NCBI GenBank assembly: GCA_964515555.1
Contig: CAZEVY010000005.1
Location: forward strand, 1-64,000
From: CAZEVY01 sp964515555
GTDB lineage: Bacteria; Acidobacteriota; Terriglobia; Bryobacterales; Bryobacteraceae
DNA: 64,000 nucleotides
Reading direction: 5' to 3'
Shown piece by piece: positions 1-9,044 of this stretch. The notes under the pieces were generated by a model. It did not search any database, was not told where the DNA came from, and worked only from the letters and a program-made list of their open reading frames with translations. A program made the translations under genes and the position numbers. Within the stretch, counting starts at the first letter, position 1. Each line of letters opens with the position of its first letter.

Positions 1-5
1 GAGGA

Positions 6-362
6 GTGACGGCGGAGGCGGAGGTCTTCAAGGCGATCGCCGACCCGACGCGGCGCGCGATGCTGGCGCTGCTGAGGGAGTCGGACCGGTCCGTCCGCGA
101 TCTCCAGCGTCCGTTCCGGATCAGCCAGCCGGCGGTGTCACAACACCTGGCGGTGCTGCGCGAGGCGGGACTGGTGGAGGCGCGGCGCGCGGGGCGCGAG
201 AGCATCTACCGGGTGAATCCGAAGCCGCTCGAGAACGTGTACCGCTGGGTGCTGCCGTTCGTCGAGTTCAAGGATCCGTTCGGGCACGGGTGGAGGATCG
301 CCGGGCCGTCCCCGCAAACCAAGGAGGATGCACATGGCCGTACAAGGCGGAAGACCCAATAA
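6..362 (+). CDS. ArsR-family winged-helix transcriptional regulator
   Basis: A 118-residue DNA-binding regulator of the ArsR type. Residues 6-75 form a winged helix-turn-helix: AIADPTRRAMLALL is the first helix, ISQPAVSQHLAVLREAGLV the recognition region, and a basic wing (RRAGRESIYRV) follows. No cysteine metal-sensing box is visible, so this belongs to the metal-independent group often paired with VOC or SRPBCC proteins. The GTG at 6 is the first possible start in the window, but the reading frame is open to the left edge, so the true start may lie upstream. Its 3' end overlaps the following VOC gene by about 29 bases, so the two are probably co-transcribed and the regulator may control that operon (inference). 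Confidence 0.85.
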   Translation: MTAEAEVFKAIADPTRRAMLALLRESDRSVRDLQRPFRISQPAVSQHLAVLREAGLVEARRAGRESIYRVNPKPLENVYRWVLPFVEFKDPFGHGWRIAGPSPQTKEDAHGRTRRKTQ

Positions 363-828
363 CCGGCAGATCGTGCCGTACCTGTTCGTGAGCGACGGCG
401 ACGCCGCGCTGGACTTCTACCAGCGGGCCTTCGGCGCGCGCGTGTTGTACCGGTCGGCGCTGCCGGGCGGGGCGGGCGTGTTTGCGCAGGTGGCGATGGG
501 GGAGTCGACGTTCCAGGTCTGCTCGGCGCCGCCGGAGATGCGCATGCCGCACGGCCCGTCGACGCCGGAGACGCTGGGCGGAACCTCGGTGGTGCTGGAG
601 ATGTACGTCGACGACATGGACGCGGCGTACCGTCGCGCGGTGGACGCGGGCGGCCTTCCAGTGATGCCGCCGCACGACGCCTTCTTCGGCGACCGCTACG
701 GCTGGGTGCGCGACCCGTTCGGACACCTGTGGGCGCTGGCGACGGTGAAGGAAACGCTGCCTCACGAGGAGATCGTGCGGCGGATGAATGAAATGATGGC
801 GCAGATGCCGGGGGGATGCAAGGAGTAA
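334..828 (+). CDS. VOC-family (PhnB/glyoxalase-like) protein
   Basis: A 164-residue vicinal-oxygen-chelate fold protein of the PhnB/glyoxalase-like group. IVPYLFVSDGDAALDFYQRAFG near the N-terminus and GDRYGWVRDPFGHLWALA near the C-terminus are the two typical beta-alpha-beta-beta-beta half-motifs. The start was set at ATG 334 and not ATG 328, because a strong AAGGAGG at 321-327 abuts 328 but is six bases from 334. It overlaps the ArsR gene in another frame, which suggests translational coupling. The substrate cannot be predicted; members include antibiotic-binding proteins, demethylases and proteins of unknown role. Confidence 0.85.
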   Translation: MAVQGGRPNNRQIVPYLFVSDGDAALDFYQRAFGARVLYRSALPGGAGVFAQVAMGESTFQVCSAPPEMRMPHGPSTPETLGGTSVVLEMYVDDMDAAYRRAVDAGGLPVMPPHDAFFGDRYGWVRDPFGHLWALATVKETLPHEEIVRRMNEMMAQMPGGCKE

Positions 829-886
829 CGGAAGGTGGCAGTTGTGAGGTGTCAGGTCTCAGGTGGTCGAGGCGCGGAATGATATC

Positions 887-1810
887 ATGCAGTCTCGCAT
901 GGCGGAATACTCGATCGGTGTGGACCTGGGCGGAACGAATCTGCGCGCGGCGGCGATGGATCGCGAGGGCAATCTTGTCGAAACGATCCGAGGGGTGACG
1001 GAGGCTGAGCTGGGCCGCGAGGCGGTGATCGGCTCGATTGTCGGCAACATCGTGCGGCTGCGCGAGAAGCTCGGAAGCGACGGGCTGGTGGGCGTCGGCA
1101 TCGGGGTGCCGGGCTTCATTCTGCTGAAGGAAGGCAAGATCGCGGGGTCGCACAATCTGCCGTTCTTCAACGGATTCCCGCTGCGCGACGAGATCCAGAA
1201 GCGGCTGGGACGGCCCGTCATCCTCGAAAACGACGCCAACGCGGCGGCGCTCGGCGAGAAGTGGTTCGGCGCCGGACGCGACGTCGACGACCTAGTGCTG
1301 CTGACGCTGGGGACCGGCATCGGCGGGGGGATCATCCACGGCGGCCGGGTGCTGCACGGCCACGTGGGGATGGCGGGCGAGCTGGGGCACATCACGGTCG
1401 TGCCGAACGGGAATCCGTGCGGGTGCGGCAACGTCGGGTGCATGGAAAAGCACGCGTCGGCGACAGCGCTGGAGGCGATGGCGAAGCTGGTCTCGCTGGG
1501 CGACAACCTCTCCGCCAAGGACGTCTACGACCTCGCCGTGCAGGGAAACGAACTCGCCCGAAAATGTTTCGAGGTGATGGGCCGGGCGCTGGGGGTGGGG
1601 CTGGCGAACCTCATCAACATCTTCAACTTTCCCCTGTATCTGCTGAGCGGCGGGCCGCTGCCGGCCTGGGATTACTTTGCTCCGCCGATGATCGAGGAGA
1701 TCGAGCGCCGGTCGTTCACCTATCGCAACGCCAAGACGCGGATCGAGAAGGCCACGCTAGGGAACATGGCGGGGTTGTACGGGGCGGCGTACCTTCCGTA
1801 TGCGGGGTGA
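887..1810 (+). CDS. ROK-family sugar kinase (glucokinase-like)
   Basis: A 307-residue cytoplasmic kinase, probably ATP-dependent phosphorylation of glucose or a related hexose. The phosphate-binding motif DLGGTN is at residues 13-18, the catalytic aspartate lies in ENDANAAALGE (about Asp116), and the ROK zinc site is His168 (GELGH) with Cys178, Cys180 and Cys185 (CGCGNVGC). Length is normal for ROK kinases. ROK repressors carry an N-terminal helix-turn-helix that is absent here, so this is an enzyme. The start could be ATG 887 or ATG 899 (MAEYSIG); neither has a strong ribosome site. It is followed after 18 bases by a xylulokinase, so the two sugar kinases may form a small catabolic operon. 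Confidence 0.85.
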   Translation: MQSRMAEYSIGVDLGGTNLRAAAMDREGNLVETIRGVTEAELGREAVIGSIVGNIVRLREKLGSDGLVGVGIGVPGFILLKEGKIAGSHNLPFFNGFPLRDEIQKRLGRPVILENDANAAALGEKWFGAGRDVDDLVLLTLGTGIGGGIIHGGRVLHGHVGMAGELGHITVVPNGNPCGCGNVGCMEKHASATALEAMAKLVSLGDNLSAKDVYDLAVQGNELARKCFEVMGRALGVGLANLINIFNFPLYLLSGGPLPAWDYFAPPMIEEIERRSFTYRNAKTRIEKATLGNMAGLYGAAYLPYAG

Positions 1811-1828
1811 AGGCGCGAGGGGTCGCTG

Positions 1829-3316
1829 GTGGTCTACTGGTTAGGGGTCGACGTCGGAACGGGGGGGACGCGCGCGCTGCTGGCCGATGAGGCGGGGCGG
1901 GTGCGGCACGCCTTCACCGCGCCGCACGAAGACATGCGCATGGAGCGGCCGTTGTGGGCCGAGCAGCGTCCGGAGAACTGGTGGGACGCGGCGCAGTCGG
2001 CGATGCGCGGAGTGCTGGCCGAGGCCGGGGCGGCGGGCGCCGACATCCGGGGCGTGGGCCTCTCGGGGCAGATGCACGGGCTCGCCATGCTCGATGGCGC
2101 GGACCGCGTGATCCGGCCCGCTCCGATCTGGTGCGACCAGCGCAGCCAGGCGCAGGTGGACTGGATCAATCAAACAATCGGACCTGAAAATGTTTTGGCG
2201 GCGACCGCCAACCCGGCGCTGACGGGATTCACGCTGCCAAAGCTGCTGTGGGTGCGCGACCACGAGCCGCAGAACTTCGCGCGCGTGCGCCGGATGCTGC
2301 TGCCGAAGGACTACGTGCGCTTCCGGCTGACGGGCGAGTTCGCCAGCGACGTCTCGGACGCCTCGGGGACGGCGCTGTTCGACGTCGTGAAGCGGCGCTG
2401 GGCGACGGAGCTGGCGGCGCGCGCCGGAGTCGACGCGTCGATTCTGCCGCGGGTGTACGAATCGGCGGAGATCAGCGGGCGCGTGACGCGCGAGGCGGCG
2501 GCGGCGACGGGGCTGGCCGAGGGCACGCCGGTGGCGGCGGGGGCGGGCGACCAGGCGGCGAGCGCGGTGGGCAACGGGATCGTGGAGGCGGGGATCGCCT
2601 CCTGCACGCTGGGGACGTCGGGCGTGGTGTTCGTGCACCTGGAGCAGCCGGCGTACGACGCGGGCGGCCGCGTGCACACCTTCTGCCACGCCGTCGCGGG
2701 AGCGTGGCACGCGATGGGCGTGACGCAGGGCGCGGGGCTGAGTCTCCAGTGGTTCCGGAATCAACTGGCGCCGGCGCAAAGCTACGACGCGCTGACGGCG
2801 GAGGCGGCGACATCGCCGGCGGGAGCGCGGGGGCTGTACTGGCTTCCCTACCTGATGGGCGAGCGGACGCCTCACCTGGACGCGGCGGCGCGCGCGGCCT
2901 GGATCGGGCTGACGGCGATGCATACGCGCGCGGACATGGTGCGGGCGGCGATCGAAGGGGTCAGCTACAGCCAGAAGGATTGCCTGGACGCGATCGAGTC
3001 GATGGGCGTTCGGGTGGGGAGCGTGCGGGTGTCGGGGGGCGGGGCGCGCAGCGCGTTCTGGCGGCAGATGCTGGCGGACGTGTTCGCGCGAAGGGTGTCG
3101 GTGGTGGAGACGCAGGAAGGGTCGGCGTACGGGGCGGCGCTGCTGGGGATGGTGGCGACGGGTGCGTTCGGGTCGGTGGGCGAGGCGTGCGGCGCGGCGG
3201 TGCGGGAGGTGGAGTCGGTGGAGCCGCGCGCGGAGGAGTCGCGCTTCTACGCGGAGAAGCACGCGGTGTACCGGGAGCTGTATCCGGCGCTGCGGGGGTT
3301 GTACCCGCGACTCTAG
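1829..3316 (+). CDS. xylB: xylulokinase (FGGY carbohydrate kinase)
   Basis: A 495-residue FGGY-family kinase, most like xylulokinase, which makes D-xylulose 5-phosphate for the pentose phosphate pathway. The N-terminal phosphate loop is DVGTGGTRALLAD. The xylulose-contact motif GQMHG is at residues 80-84, the catalytic-base region GAGDQAASAVGNG is around Asp241, and LPYLMGERTPHLD is the family signature 2. Full length for XylB. The GTG start is preceded by GCGAGGGG at 1814-1821. It ends nine bases before the oppositely oriented PQQ-dehydrogenase gene. No xylose isomerase is in the window, so the source of xylulose is unknown. Confidence 0.88.
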   Translation: MVYWLGVDVGTGGTRALLADEAGRVRHAFTAPHEDMRMERPLWAEQRPENWWDAAQSAMRGVLAEAGAAGADIRGVGLSGQMHGLAMLDGADRVIRPAPIWCDQRSQAQVDWINQTIGPENVLAATANPALTGFTLPKLLWVRDHEPQNFARVRRMLLPKDYVRFRLTGEFASDVSDASGTALFDVVKRRWATELAARAGVDASILPRVYESAEISGRVTREAAAATGLAEGTPVAAGAGDQAASAVGNGIVEAGIASCTLGTSGVVFVHLEQPAYDAGGRVHTFCHAVAGAWHAMGVTQGAGLSLQWFRNQLAPAQSYDALTAEAATSPAGARGLYWLPYLMGERTPHLDAAARAAWIGLTAMHTRADMVRAAIEGVSYSQKDCLDAIESMGVRVGSVRVSGGGARSAFWRQMLADVFARRVSVVETQEGSAYGAALLGMVATGAFGSVGEACGAAVREVESVEPRAEESRFYAEKHAVYRELYPALRGLYPRL

Positions 3317-3325
3317 TTCGTCGCC

Positions 3326-4903
3326 TCAGTCGAGCGAGAAGACGAACATCGCCGAGCCGCCGGCGATGGCGACGTACTGTTTCCCCTCGAACATATAGGT
3401 GACGGGATTGGCCGCGATACGGCCGCCGGTCTGGAATCGCCAGAGCGGCTTGCCGGTGCGGGCGTCGAGCGCGAAGGCGTCGCCCTCGGCGGTGCCGCCG
3501 AAGACCAGGCCGCCGGCAGTCGCCATGAGGCTCGACGACGGGAGCGAGTGCATGCGGAACTCCCACTTCATGTCGCCGCTGGTGGCCTCGAGCGCGCGAA
3601 TGGCGCCATAGCTGACCTCGCCGGGGACGGGGCGCTGTCCGCCGCCGTTGAAGAACTTGCCGGGCTCGTACTTGGCCTCGCCCTTGATGTAGTAGGCGCC
3701 GCCCTCGCGCGCCGGCACGTAGTAGAGCTTCGTCACCGGGCTGTAGGTGGAGCTGTACCAGTTGGTGCCGCCGCCGAGGTCGGGATAGACGAGATTGCCC
3801 TCGGGCGTCGGCGTGGTGTTGGGGAGCACCATGGGACGGCCGGCCTCGTCGAGGCCGCTGGCCCAGGTCTGCTTGACGAACGGTTTTCCCTGGAGGAATT
3901 TCCCGGTTTCCCGGTCGATTACGTAGAAAAAGCCGTTGCGATTCGCGGTAACCACCAGCTTGCGCGGCTGCCCGCGATAGACGTCGTCGACCAGGATGGG
4001 CACCTGGGTGGAATCCCAGTCGTGGACGTCGTGAGGCGTGAACTGGAAGTGCCATTTGCGCTGGCCGGTGTCGGCGTCGAGGGCAAGCAGGGTGCAGGCG
4101 AAGAGGTTGTCGCCCTTGCGGCCGTCGCCGTTCCAGTCGGGGCCGGGGTTGCCGGTGCTCCACAGGATGGTGTTGGTGGCGGCGTCGTAGGAGCCGGGGA
4201 CCCAGATGGAGGAGGCGCCGGTCTTCCAGGAGTCGCCGGCCCAGGTGTCGCGACCGAACTCGCCTTCACCGGCGACGGTGTAGAATCGCCAGGCGCGCTT
4301 GCCGGTCTTGGCGTCGTAGGCGTCGATGAAGCCGCGGATGCCGAACTCGCCGCCGGCGACGCCGAGCACGATCTTGTCCTTGACGGCGAGCGGGGCGACG
4401 GTGCTCGAATAGCCGATCTTGTAGTCGGCCATCTCGACGTCCCAGCGCACGCGCCCGGATTTGGCTTCGAGCGCGACGAGATGAGCGTCGATGGAGCCGT
4501 AGTAGACGAGGTCGCCGAGGATGGCGACGCCGCGGTTGACGCGGGCGCAGCACAGGCGCAGGTCGTCGGGGATCTTACGCTCGTAGCGCCACAGCGATCG
4601 CCCGGTCTTGGCGTCGATGGCGCGCACGATGTTGGGCGGCTCGGTGATGTAGAGCACGCCGTCGACGGCGATGGGCGAGGCCTGGAAAGGCTCGCGGCTG
4701 CCGGAGGCCTGATGCACCCAGGCGACGCGGAGGCGGGCGACGCTGCCGGTGTTGATCTGGTCGAGGGGCGAGTAGCGGTGTCCGTTATAGCCGCCCGAGT
4801 AGGTCAGCCAGTTGCCGGGCTCTTTCTGCTGCGCGTCGCGGATGCGCTCGAAGGGGACCTGGGCGAAGGCGGCGGTGGCGATCAGCAGGAACGCGGCGCG
4901 CAT
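3326..4903 (-). CDS. PQQ-dependent dehydrogenase (methanol/ethanol-type propeller), exported
   Basis: A 525-residue quinoprotein that probably oxidises an alcohol or sugar in the periplasm and passes electrons to cytochrome c. A short signal peptide (MRAAFLLIATAAFAQ) precedes an eight-bladed propeller with tryptophan-docking repeats such as AIDAKTGRSLWRY and ALDARTGKPLWRF. Vicinal cysteines 118-119 match the disulphide that stacks over PQQ in methanol dehydrogenase. Glu186 (GGEFGIRGF) and Asn252 (STGNPGP) match cation ligands, and Asp297 (HDWDSTQ) the catalytic base. The lanthanide-type extra Asp two residues later is Thr here. There is no fused cytochrome domain; the gene starts one base after a di-haem cytochrome gene that probably supplies it. 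Substrate unknown. Confidence 0.85.
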   Translation of the reverse strand: MRAAFLLIATAAFAQVPFERIRDAQQKEPGNWLTYSGGYNGHRYSPLDQINTGSVARLRVAWVHQASGSREPFQASPIAVDGVLYITEPPNIVRAIDAKTGRSLWRYERKIPDDLRLCCARVNRGVAILGDLVYYGSIDAHLVALEAKSGRVRWDVEMADYKIGYSSTVAPLAVKDKIVLGVAGGEFGIRGFIDAYDAKTGKRAWRFYTVAGEGEFGRDTWAGDSWKTGASSIWVPGSYDAATNTILWSTGNPGPDWNGDGRKGDNLFACTLLALDADTGQRKWHFQFTPHDVHDWDSTQVPILVDDVYRGQPRKLVVTANRNGFFYVIDRETGKFLQGKPFVKQTWASGLDEAGRPMVLPNTTPTPEGNLVYPDLGGGTNWYSSTYSPVTKLYYVPAREGGAYYIKGEAKYEPGKFFNGGGQRPVPGEVSYGAIRALEATSGDMKWEFRMHSLPSSSLMATAGGLVFGGTAEGDAFALDARTGKPLWRFQTGGRIAANPVTYMFEGKQYVAIAGGSAMFVFSLD

Positions 4904-4904
4904 A

Positions 4905-5699
4905 TCAGGAACCCTCCCGGAGAGAAACGAGAAAAGCGATCAGGTCGTCGAGCTCGCCGGGTGTGAGCCGGTCCTTATAAGACGGCATGGGCGACTTGCC
5001 CTGGTCGCGCTGGAGGCCGGCGAGCTCGTGCTTCCAGAACGAGTGGATGCGATCGGCGGCGTCGCGGAGCTGAATGGAGAAGGTGTCCTCGTTGATGCGC
5101 ACGCCGGTGACGACGCGGCCGTCGGCGAGCCGGGCGCGGACTTGGAGGAAGCCCTCCGGGACGGCGGCCTCGGGGTCGACGAGCGAGGCGCGGAGGTATT
5201 CGACGTTGCGTCGCAGTCCGATGGAGGAGAGCTCGGGTCCGGTGAGACCGCCGGTGACGGCGCCGGTGGAGTCCTTGAGTCCATGGCAGGCGACGCAGCC
5301 GCCGGAGGTGCGGTAGGTTTGCTCGCCTTTCTTGGGATCGCCGGGGACGGAGGCGCGCGGGACGCGGCCGAGGGTGCGGACGTAGGCGGCGACCTGGCGG
5401 ATCTCGTACTCGTTCATCGACCAGGCGCCGCCCATCTCGGTCCGCGGGATGCCGTCCTCAATGACCTTGACGAGGGCGTCGTCGTCGGGGGCGCGGGAGA
5501 GCTTGGGGATCGCGAGGATGGCGCCGCGTCCGCCCTCGCCCTTGGCGCCGTGGCAGAGGGAGCACTGGTTGAGGAAGAGCTTCTCGCCTTTGGCGATGTC
5601 GGCGCGGGAGGTAGGGAGCCGGACTTTGGGCTTCTTAGGCGGGTCGGCCGCATAGAGGCTGGCGGCGATGAGCGCCGTCGCGATGAGTTTCATACTCAT
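4905..5699 (-). CDS. di-haem c-type cytochrome, exported
   Basis: A 264-residue exported cytochrome c with a signal peptide (KLIATALIAASLYAA) and two covalent haem sites: CSLCH at residues 46-50 and CVACH at 135-139. The C-terminal part (VEYLRASLVDP, then VTGVRINEDTFSIQLRD, then LTPGELDDLIAFL) resembles the haem-binding domain common in planctomycete and acidobacterial membrane-linked dehydrogenases (TIGR02603-like). The gene is directly upstream of the PQQ dehydrogenase, separated by one base, so it is the likely electron acceptor. Two in-frame starts exist, ATG 5699 and ATG 5693. A TATACT on the minus strand at 5702-5707 sits so close that the transcript may be nearly leaderless (inference). 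Confidence 0.85.
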   Translation of the reverse strand: MSMKLIATALIAASLYAADPPKKPKVRLPTSRADIAKGEKLFLNQCSLCHGAKGEGGRGAILAIPKLSRAPDDDALVKVIEDGIPRTEMGGAWSMNEYEIRQVAAYVRTLGRVPRASVPGDPKKGEQTYRTSGGCVACHGLKDSTGAVTGGLTGPELSSIGLRRNVEYLRASLVDPEAAVPEGFLQVRARLADGRVVTGVRINEDTFSIQLRDAADRIHSFWKHELAGLQRDQGKSPMPSYKDRLTPGELDDLIAFLVSLREGS

Positions 5700-5742
5700 C
5701 GAGTATATAAGAGGTGGGGCGGAGCGCTCCGGCGGTGGGGCG

Positions 5743-5763
5743 GGCGGGCCCTGAAGGCCCGCC
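5743..5763 (-). terminator. GC-rich hairpin after the TonB-receptor gene
   Basis: A perfect 8-bp inverted repeat (GGCGGGCC and GGCCCGCC) with a five-base loop lies ten bases beyond the stop codon of the TonB-receptor gene. A ten-base palindrome GGAGCGCTCC follows at 5721-5730. There is no U-run, so this is a candidate terminator or transcript-stabilising hairpin and not a classical intrinsic terminator. Confidence 0.4.
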
Positions 5764-5772
5764 GCACCTGGA

Positions 5773-8700
5773 TTAGAACGAGAATTTCAGACCGAACTGC
5801 ATGATGCGCGGGTCGCCGGCCGAAACTACGGAGCCGAAGCCGCCGCCGGAGAGATTCACGTTGGGATTGTTGAAGTTCGTCTGGTTGAAGATGTTGAACA
5901 TCTCCCAGCGGAACTGCGCAGAGGCCTTCTCGCCGAACTTGAAGTTCTTGAAGATCCCCATGTTGAAGTCGAACAACTGCGGGCCCGTGAAGGTGTTGCG
6001 GCCCAGGTCGCCGAAGGTGCCGACATCGTTGACGGCGAAAGCCCCCGGGTTGAACCACACGCGCTTGTCGGCGCCGGCGACGGGCGCGACGCTCGCACCC
6101 GTCAGCTTCACGCGATCGTTGCCCAGGGCAGTGAAGGAATTATCGCGGCCGCTGCGGACCTGATAGGGCCTGCCGGACTGGTATTGTCCGAGTCCCGACC
6201 ACTGCCAGCCGTGCAGAAGATGCCGCACCGCGGCGCTCGAGCCGGGCGCCTTCGGGACATCCCACACCCAGGAGGCGACGTAGCGGTGGCGATGATCGAA
6301 GTCGGACCGGCCGTACTGCATGGCGTCGGCGTCGGGGAAGTACCACGGCTTGACGAAGGCGCCGTAGTTGTCGAGCGTCTTCGACCAGGTGTAGTTGGCC
6401 AGAATCGTGAAGCCGCGGCTGAAACGCTTGGTCAGCGAGAACTGCCCGGAGTGATAGTAGCCGCGGCGGTCCTCGGTGTAGTAGTCGATGGAGCCGATGT
6501 CGGGAGCGAACAGGCGGCGGGCGTCGGTCCCCAAGGTGGAGCCGGGAATGTAGCGCGCCGGGTTGAGCTGCTTGGAGACGCGGCCGTAGTTGGAGGCCGA
6601 GCCGACATAGGCGACGCGGGCGAGCCATTCGGGGAAGACTTCGCGTTCCATGGTGAGGTTCCAGTTGTAGGTGAGCGGCGCTTCCTGACGGCGGTCGTAA
6701 GTGGAGATCAGCACGGGCTTGGGGAAGGGAGCGTTGCGGTCGCCGATGGACTCGACGCGCACGAGGTTGAAGTCCGAGCGTCCCCGATACGGATCGGAGA
6801 AGGGGCCCTGCGGGCTGGTGACCGAAAGCCGGATGCTCCATGGCGGCGCGTTGACGGCGCCGTTGTTGAACTCGCCGTACTGGTGCTGATCGTAGAACAT
6901 GCCGGCGCCGCCGCGGATGCTGGTCTTGCCGTCGCCGAAGACGTCCCAGGCGAAGCCGGTGCGCACGGCCAGGTTGTTGTTGTCGGACAGCGTGCCGTCC
7001 TTGGGGAAACCGGGGTCGCCGGGGAAGGTCTCGCCGATGGGGGCGTTGACGAACTGGCTGGACTTGACGCCGGCGGAGAAGTCCTCGGGCCGGAAGACTT
7101 CCAGGCGTCCGCGCGTTTCGTGATAGGGCGGCGCGGTCTCGAAGCGCGCGCCGAAGTTGAGGGTCAGGCGGCGGCTGGCCTTGATGTCGTCCTGGAAGAA
7201 GACGGCCGGATAGCCGTTGCGGAAGGACTTGTACTCGCCGGTGCCCTGGTCGAAGGTGCGGATGGCGCCGAGGAAATAGTCCGCCATGGAGAGGCCGGTG
7301 ACGTCGCCGGAGAAGACGAAGTGTCCGGCGCGGCGGAACTCGTTGACGATATCGACGCGCTGGCGCATGAGCTCGGCGCCGAACTGGAGGCTGTGGCGGC
7401 CGCGAATCCAACTGGTGCGGTTCTTCCACTCGAAGGCGGTGCGGGGGAACTTGGCCTCCAGGTTATCGCCGATGTTGAAGAAGCCCGTGGCCTCGATTTG
7501 CGAGATCGACGGCAGCGAGGGGTAGAGCGGCAGCCGCACTCCCAGCTCCTGCATGCTCGGCACGCCGGTGAAGAAAGGCCCGCGGGCGGCGTGGATGCGG
7601 TTGAAGCCGAAATGGAAATCGTTGAGGAGCGTCGGGCTGACGGTGCGGAGCCAGTTGACGACGCCGCTCTGGCTGCGCACGCGCGAGGCCAGGGTCGGGT
7701 TGCGGTAGGAGAGCAGGTTCGCCGGATCGAAGGTGCCGGCATTCTGGAAGTGGTCGATGAAGTAGCGCACGCTGGCGCGGTCCTTGGACGACAACTGGTG
7801 ATCGACCTTGACGACGCCCTGGTCGAGCCCGTGACGGATGGGCCTCCCGATGACGGTAAAGCCGTCGCCGCCGACCGCCGGGATCAGGCTGTTGACCTTC
7901 AGGGCCGCGGGGTCGAAGCGCGACACGGGGATCCGGTTGTTCGCGAAGTTGCCGCCGAGGGGGTCGCGCAGCACGCGATTGCAGGGGTTGCCGCAGGTGG
8001 AGAAGTTGCCGGCGCGCTGGTCGATGGTGGGCGCGAAGGTGGAGAGCGAATTGGCGAGGTTGCGGATGCGCGTGCCCTGCCAGCCGGCGAAGAAGAAGGT
8101 CTTGTTGCGGCCGTCGTAGCCGGGCAATCGAATGGGCCCGCCGAGGAAGGCGCCGAACTGGTTGCGCTTGAGGAAGTCCTGGGTGGGCGAGAAGGTGTTG
8201 CGCGCGTTGAAGACGCGGTTGCGGACGAACTCGAAGGCGCCGCCGTGCCACTCGTTGGAGCCGGACCGGGTGACGACGTTGACCACCGCGCCGGCGTTGT
8301 TGCCCGAGGCCGCCGAGTAGTTGCTGGTCTGGATGGAGAACTCCTGCACGGCGTCGGGGAACGGGAAGGTCTGGTTCTCCTGGTAGTAGGCGTCGGTGTT
8401 GTTGGCGCCGTCGAGGCGGTAGGAGACCTGCCGGCTTTGGGTTCCGTTGGAGGAGAGCTGCAAGCCGCCGGGAATCGATTTGCCGCTCTCGTTGCTGATG
8501 GAGATGACCGAGGTTCCGGGAACGGCCGCCGCCAGGTAGGCGACGTTGCGTCCGTTGAGCGGCATCTCGAGAATACGCGAGCGGTCGATGACCTCGCTGA
8601 GTGTGGAGGTAGAGGTATTGACCTGCACGGCGGCGCCGGCGACCGTGACGGTCTCCGAGACGGCGCCGACATCGAGGGCGATGTTCAGGGTCAGGCTCTG

Positions 8701-8982
8701 ATTGGCCAGCAGCTCGATGCCGGTACGGCGGAAGCTGCGGAAGCCGGGATTCTCGGCGGTGATCTCATAGAGAGTCGGACGCAGGGAGCCGAGGACGTAC
8801 TGGCCGTCGGAGGCGGATATGGTGGACCGGACGAATCCGGTGGAGACCTCGGTGGCCTTGACGGTGGCGCCGACGATGACGGCGCCGCTCGAATCGGCGA
8901 CGACTCCCACGATCTGGCCGGCCTGCTGCGCGAACGTCTGGGTCGCGGCGAATGTGGCTGCTAAGAGAATGCGACGAAGCAT
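5773..8982 (-). CDS. TonB-dependent receptor with carboxypeptidase-regulatory N-terminal domain
   Basis: A 1069-residue outer-membrane receptor of the Oar-like class that is greatly expanded in Solibacter-type acidobacteria. It has a signal peptide (LRRILLAATFAATQTFAQ) and a carboxypeptidase-regulatory-like domain (residues about 20-105, GQIVGVVADSSGAVIVGATV). A plug domain follows, with MPLNGRN near residue 140 and VVNVVTRSGSNEWHG near 235. The remainder is a long beta-barrel ending in the aromatic KFSF typical of BAM substrates. It probably imports an oligosaccharide or peptide; the ligand is unknown. ATG 8982 was chosen over GTG 8991 because AAGGGG at 8992-8997 (minus strand) is properly spaced from it. 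It has its own promoter and leader hairpin (see separate entries). Confidence 0.92.
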   Translation of the reverse strand: MLRRILLAATFAATQTFAQQAGQIVGVVADSSGAVIVGATVKATEVSTGFVRSTISASDGQYVLGSLRPTLYEITAENPGFRSFRRTGIELLANQSLTLNIALDVGAVSETVTVAGAAVQVNTSTSTLSEVIDRSRILEMPLNGRNVAYLAAAVPGTSVISISNESGKSIPGGLQLSSNGTQSRQVSYRLDGANNTDAYYQENQTFPFPDAVQEFSIQTSNYSAASGNNAGAVVNVVTRSGSNEWHGGAFEFVRNRVFNARNTFSPTQDFLKRNQFGAFLGGPIRLPGYDGRNKTFFFAGWQGTRIRNLANSLSTFAPTIDQRAGNFSTCGNPCNRVLRDPLGGNFANNRIPVSRFDPAALKVNSLIPAVGGDGFTVIGRPIRHGLDQGVVKVDHQLSSKDRASVRYFIDHFQNAGTFDPANLLSYRNPTLASRVRSQSGVVNWLRTVSPTLLNDFHFGFNRIHAARGPFFTGVPSMQELGVRLPLYPSLPSISQIEATGFFNIGDNLEAKFPRTAFEWKNRTSWIRGRHSLQFGAELMRQRVDIVNEFRRAGHFVFSGDVTGLSMADYFLGAIRTFDQGTGEYKSFRNGYPAVFFQDDIKASRRLTLNFGARFETAPPYHETRGRLEVFRPEDFSAGVKSSQFVNAPIGETFPGDPGFPKDGTLSDNNNLAVRTGFAWDVFGDGKTSIRGGAGMFYDQHQYGEFNNGAVNAPPWSIRLSVTSPQGPFSDPYRGRSDFNLVRVESIGDRNAPFPKPVLISTYDRRQEAPLTYNWNLTMEREVFPEWLARVAYVGSASNYGRVSKQLNPARYIPGSTLGTDARRLFAPDIGSIDYYTEDRRGYYHSGQFSLTKRFSRGFTILANYTWSKTLDNYGAFVKPWYFPDADAMQYGRSDFDHRHRYVASWVWDVPKAPGSSAAVRHLLHGWQWSGLGQYQSGRPYQVRSGRDNSFTALGNDRVKLTGASVAPVAGADKRVWFNPGAFAVNDVGTFGDLGRNTFTGPQLFDFNMGIFKNFKFGEKASAQFRWEMFNIFNQTNFNNPNVNLSGGGFGSVVSAGDPRIMQFGLKFSF

Positions 8983-9003
8983 CGGAAACACCCCTTTTGA
9001 GCG

Positions 9004-9023
9004 GCGGGACCTCGGGGTCCCGC
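9004..9023 (-). promoter_or_regulatory. hairpin in the 5' leader of the TonB-receptor gene
   Basis: A perfect 8-bp inverted repeat (GCGGGACC and GGTCCCGC) around a four-base loop, 21 bases upstream of the ATG and just before the AAGGGG ribosome site. It falls between the predicted promoter and the start codon, so it would be in the mRNA leader. It may stabilise the transcript or modulate translation; no known riboswitch class is recognised. Confidence 0.45.
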
Positions 9024-9044
9024 GGTAAGTTAATCTGATATGGC

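Noticed and set aside
879..888. Palindrome ATGATATCAT at the ROK-kinase start
   Set aside because: It is only ten bases, overlaps the possible start codon, and no second half-site or promoter element supports a regulatory role.
6184..8964. A 926-codon open frame antisense to the TonB-receptor gene
   Set aside because: It is rich in Ala, Gly, Val, Glu and Asp, has no recognisable domain, and mirrors the codon structure of the clear TonB-receptor gene on the other strand. High GC content creates such frames.
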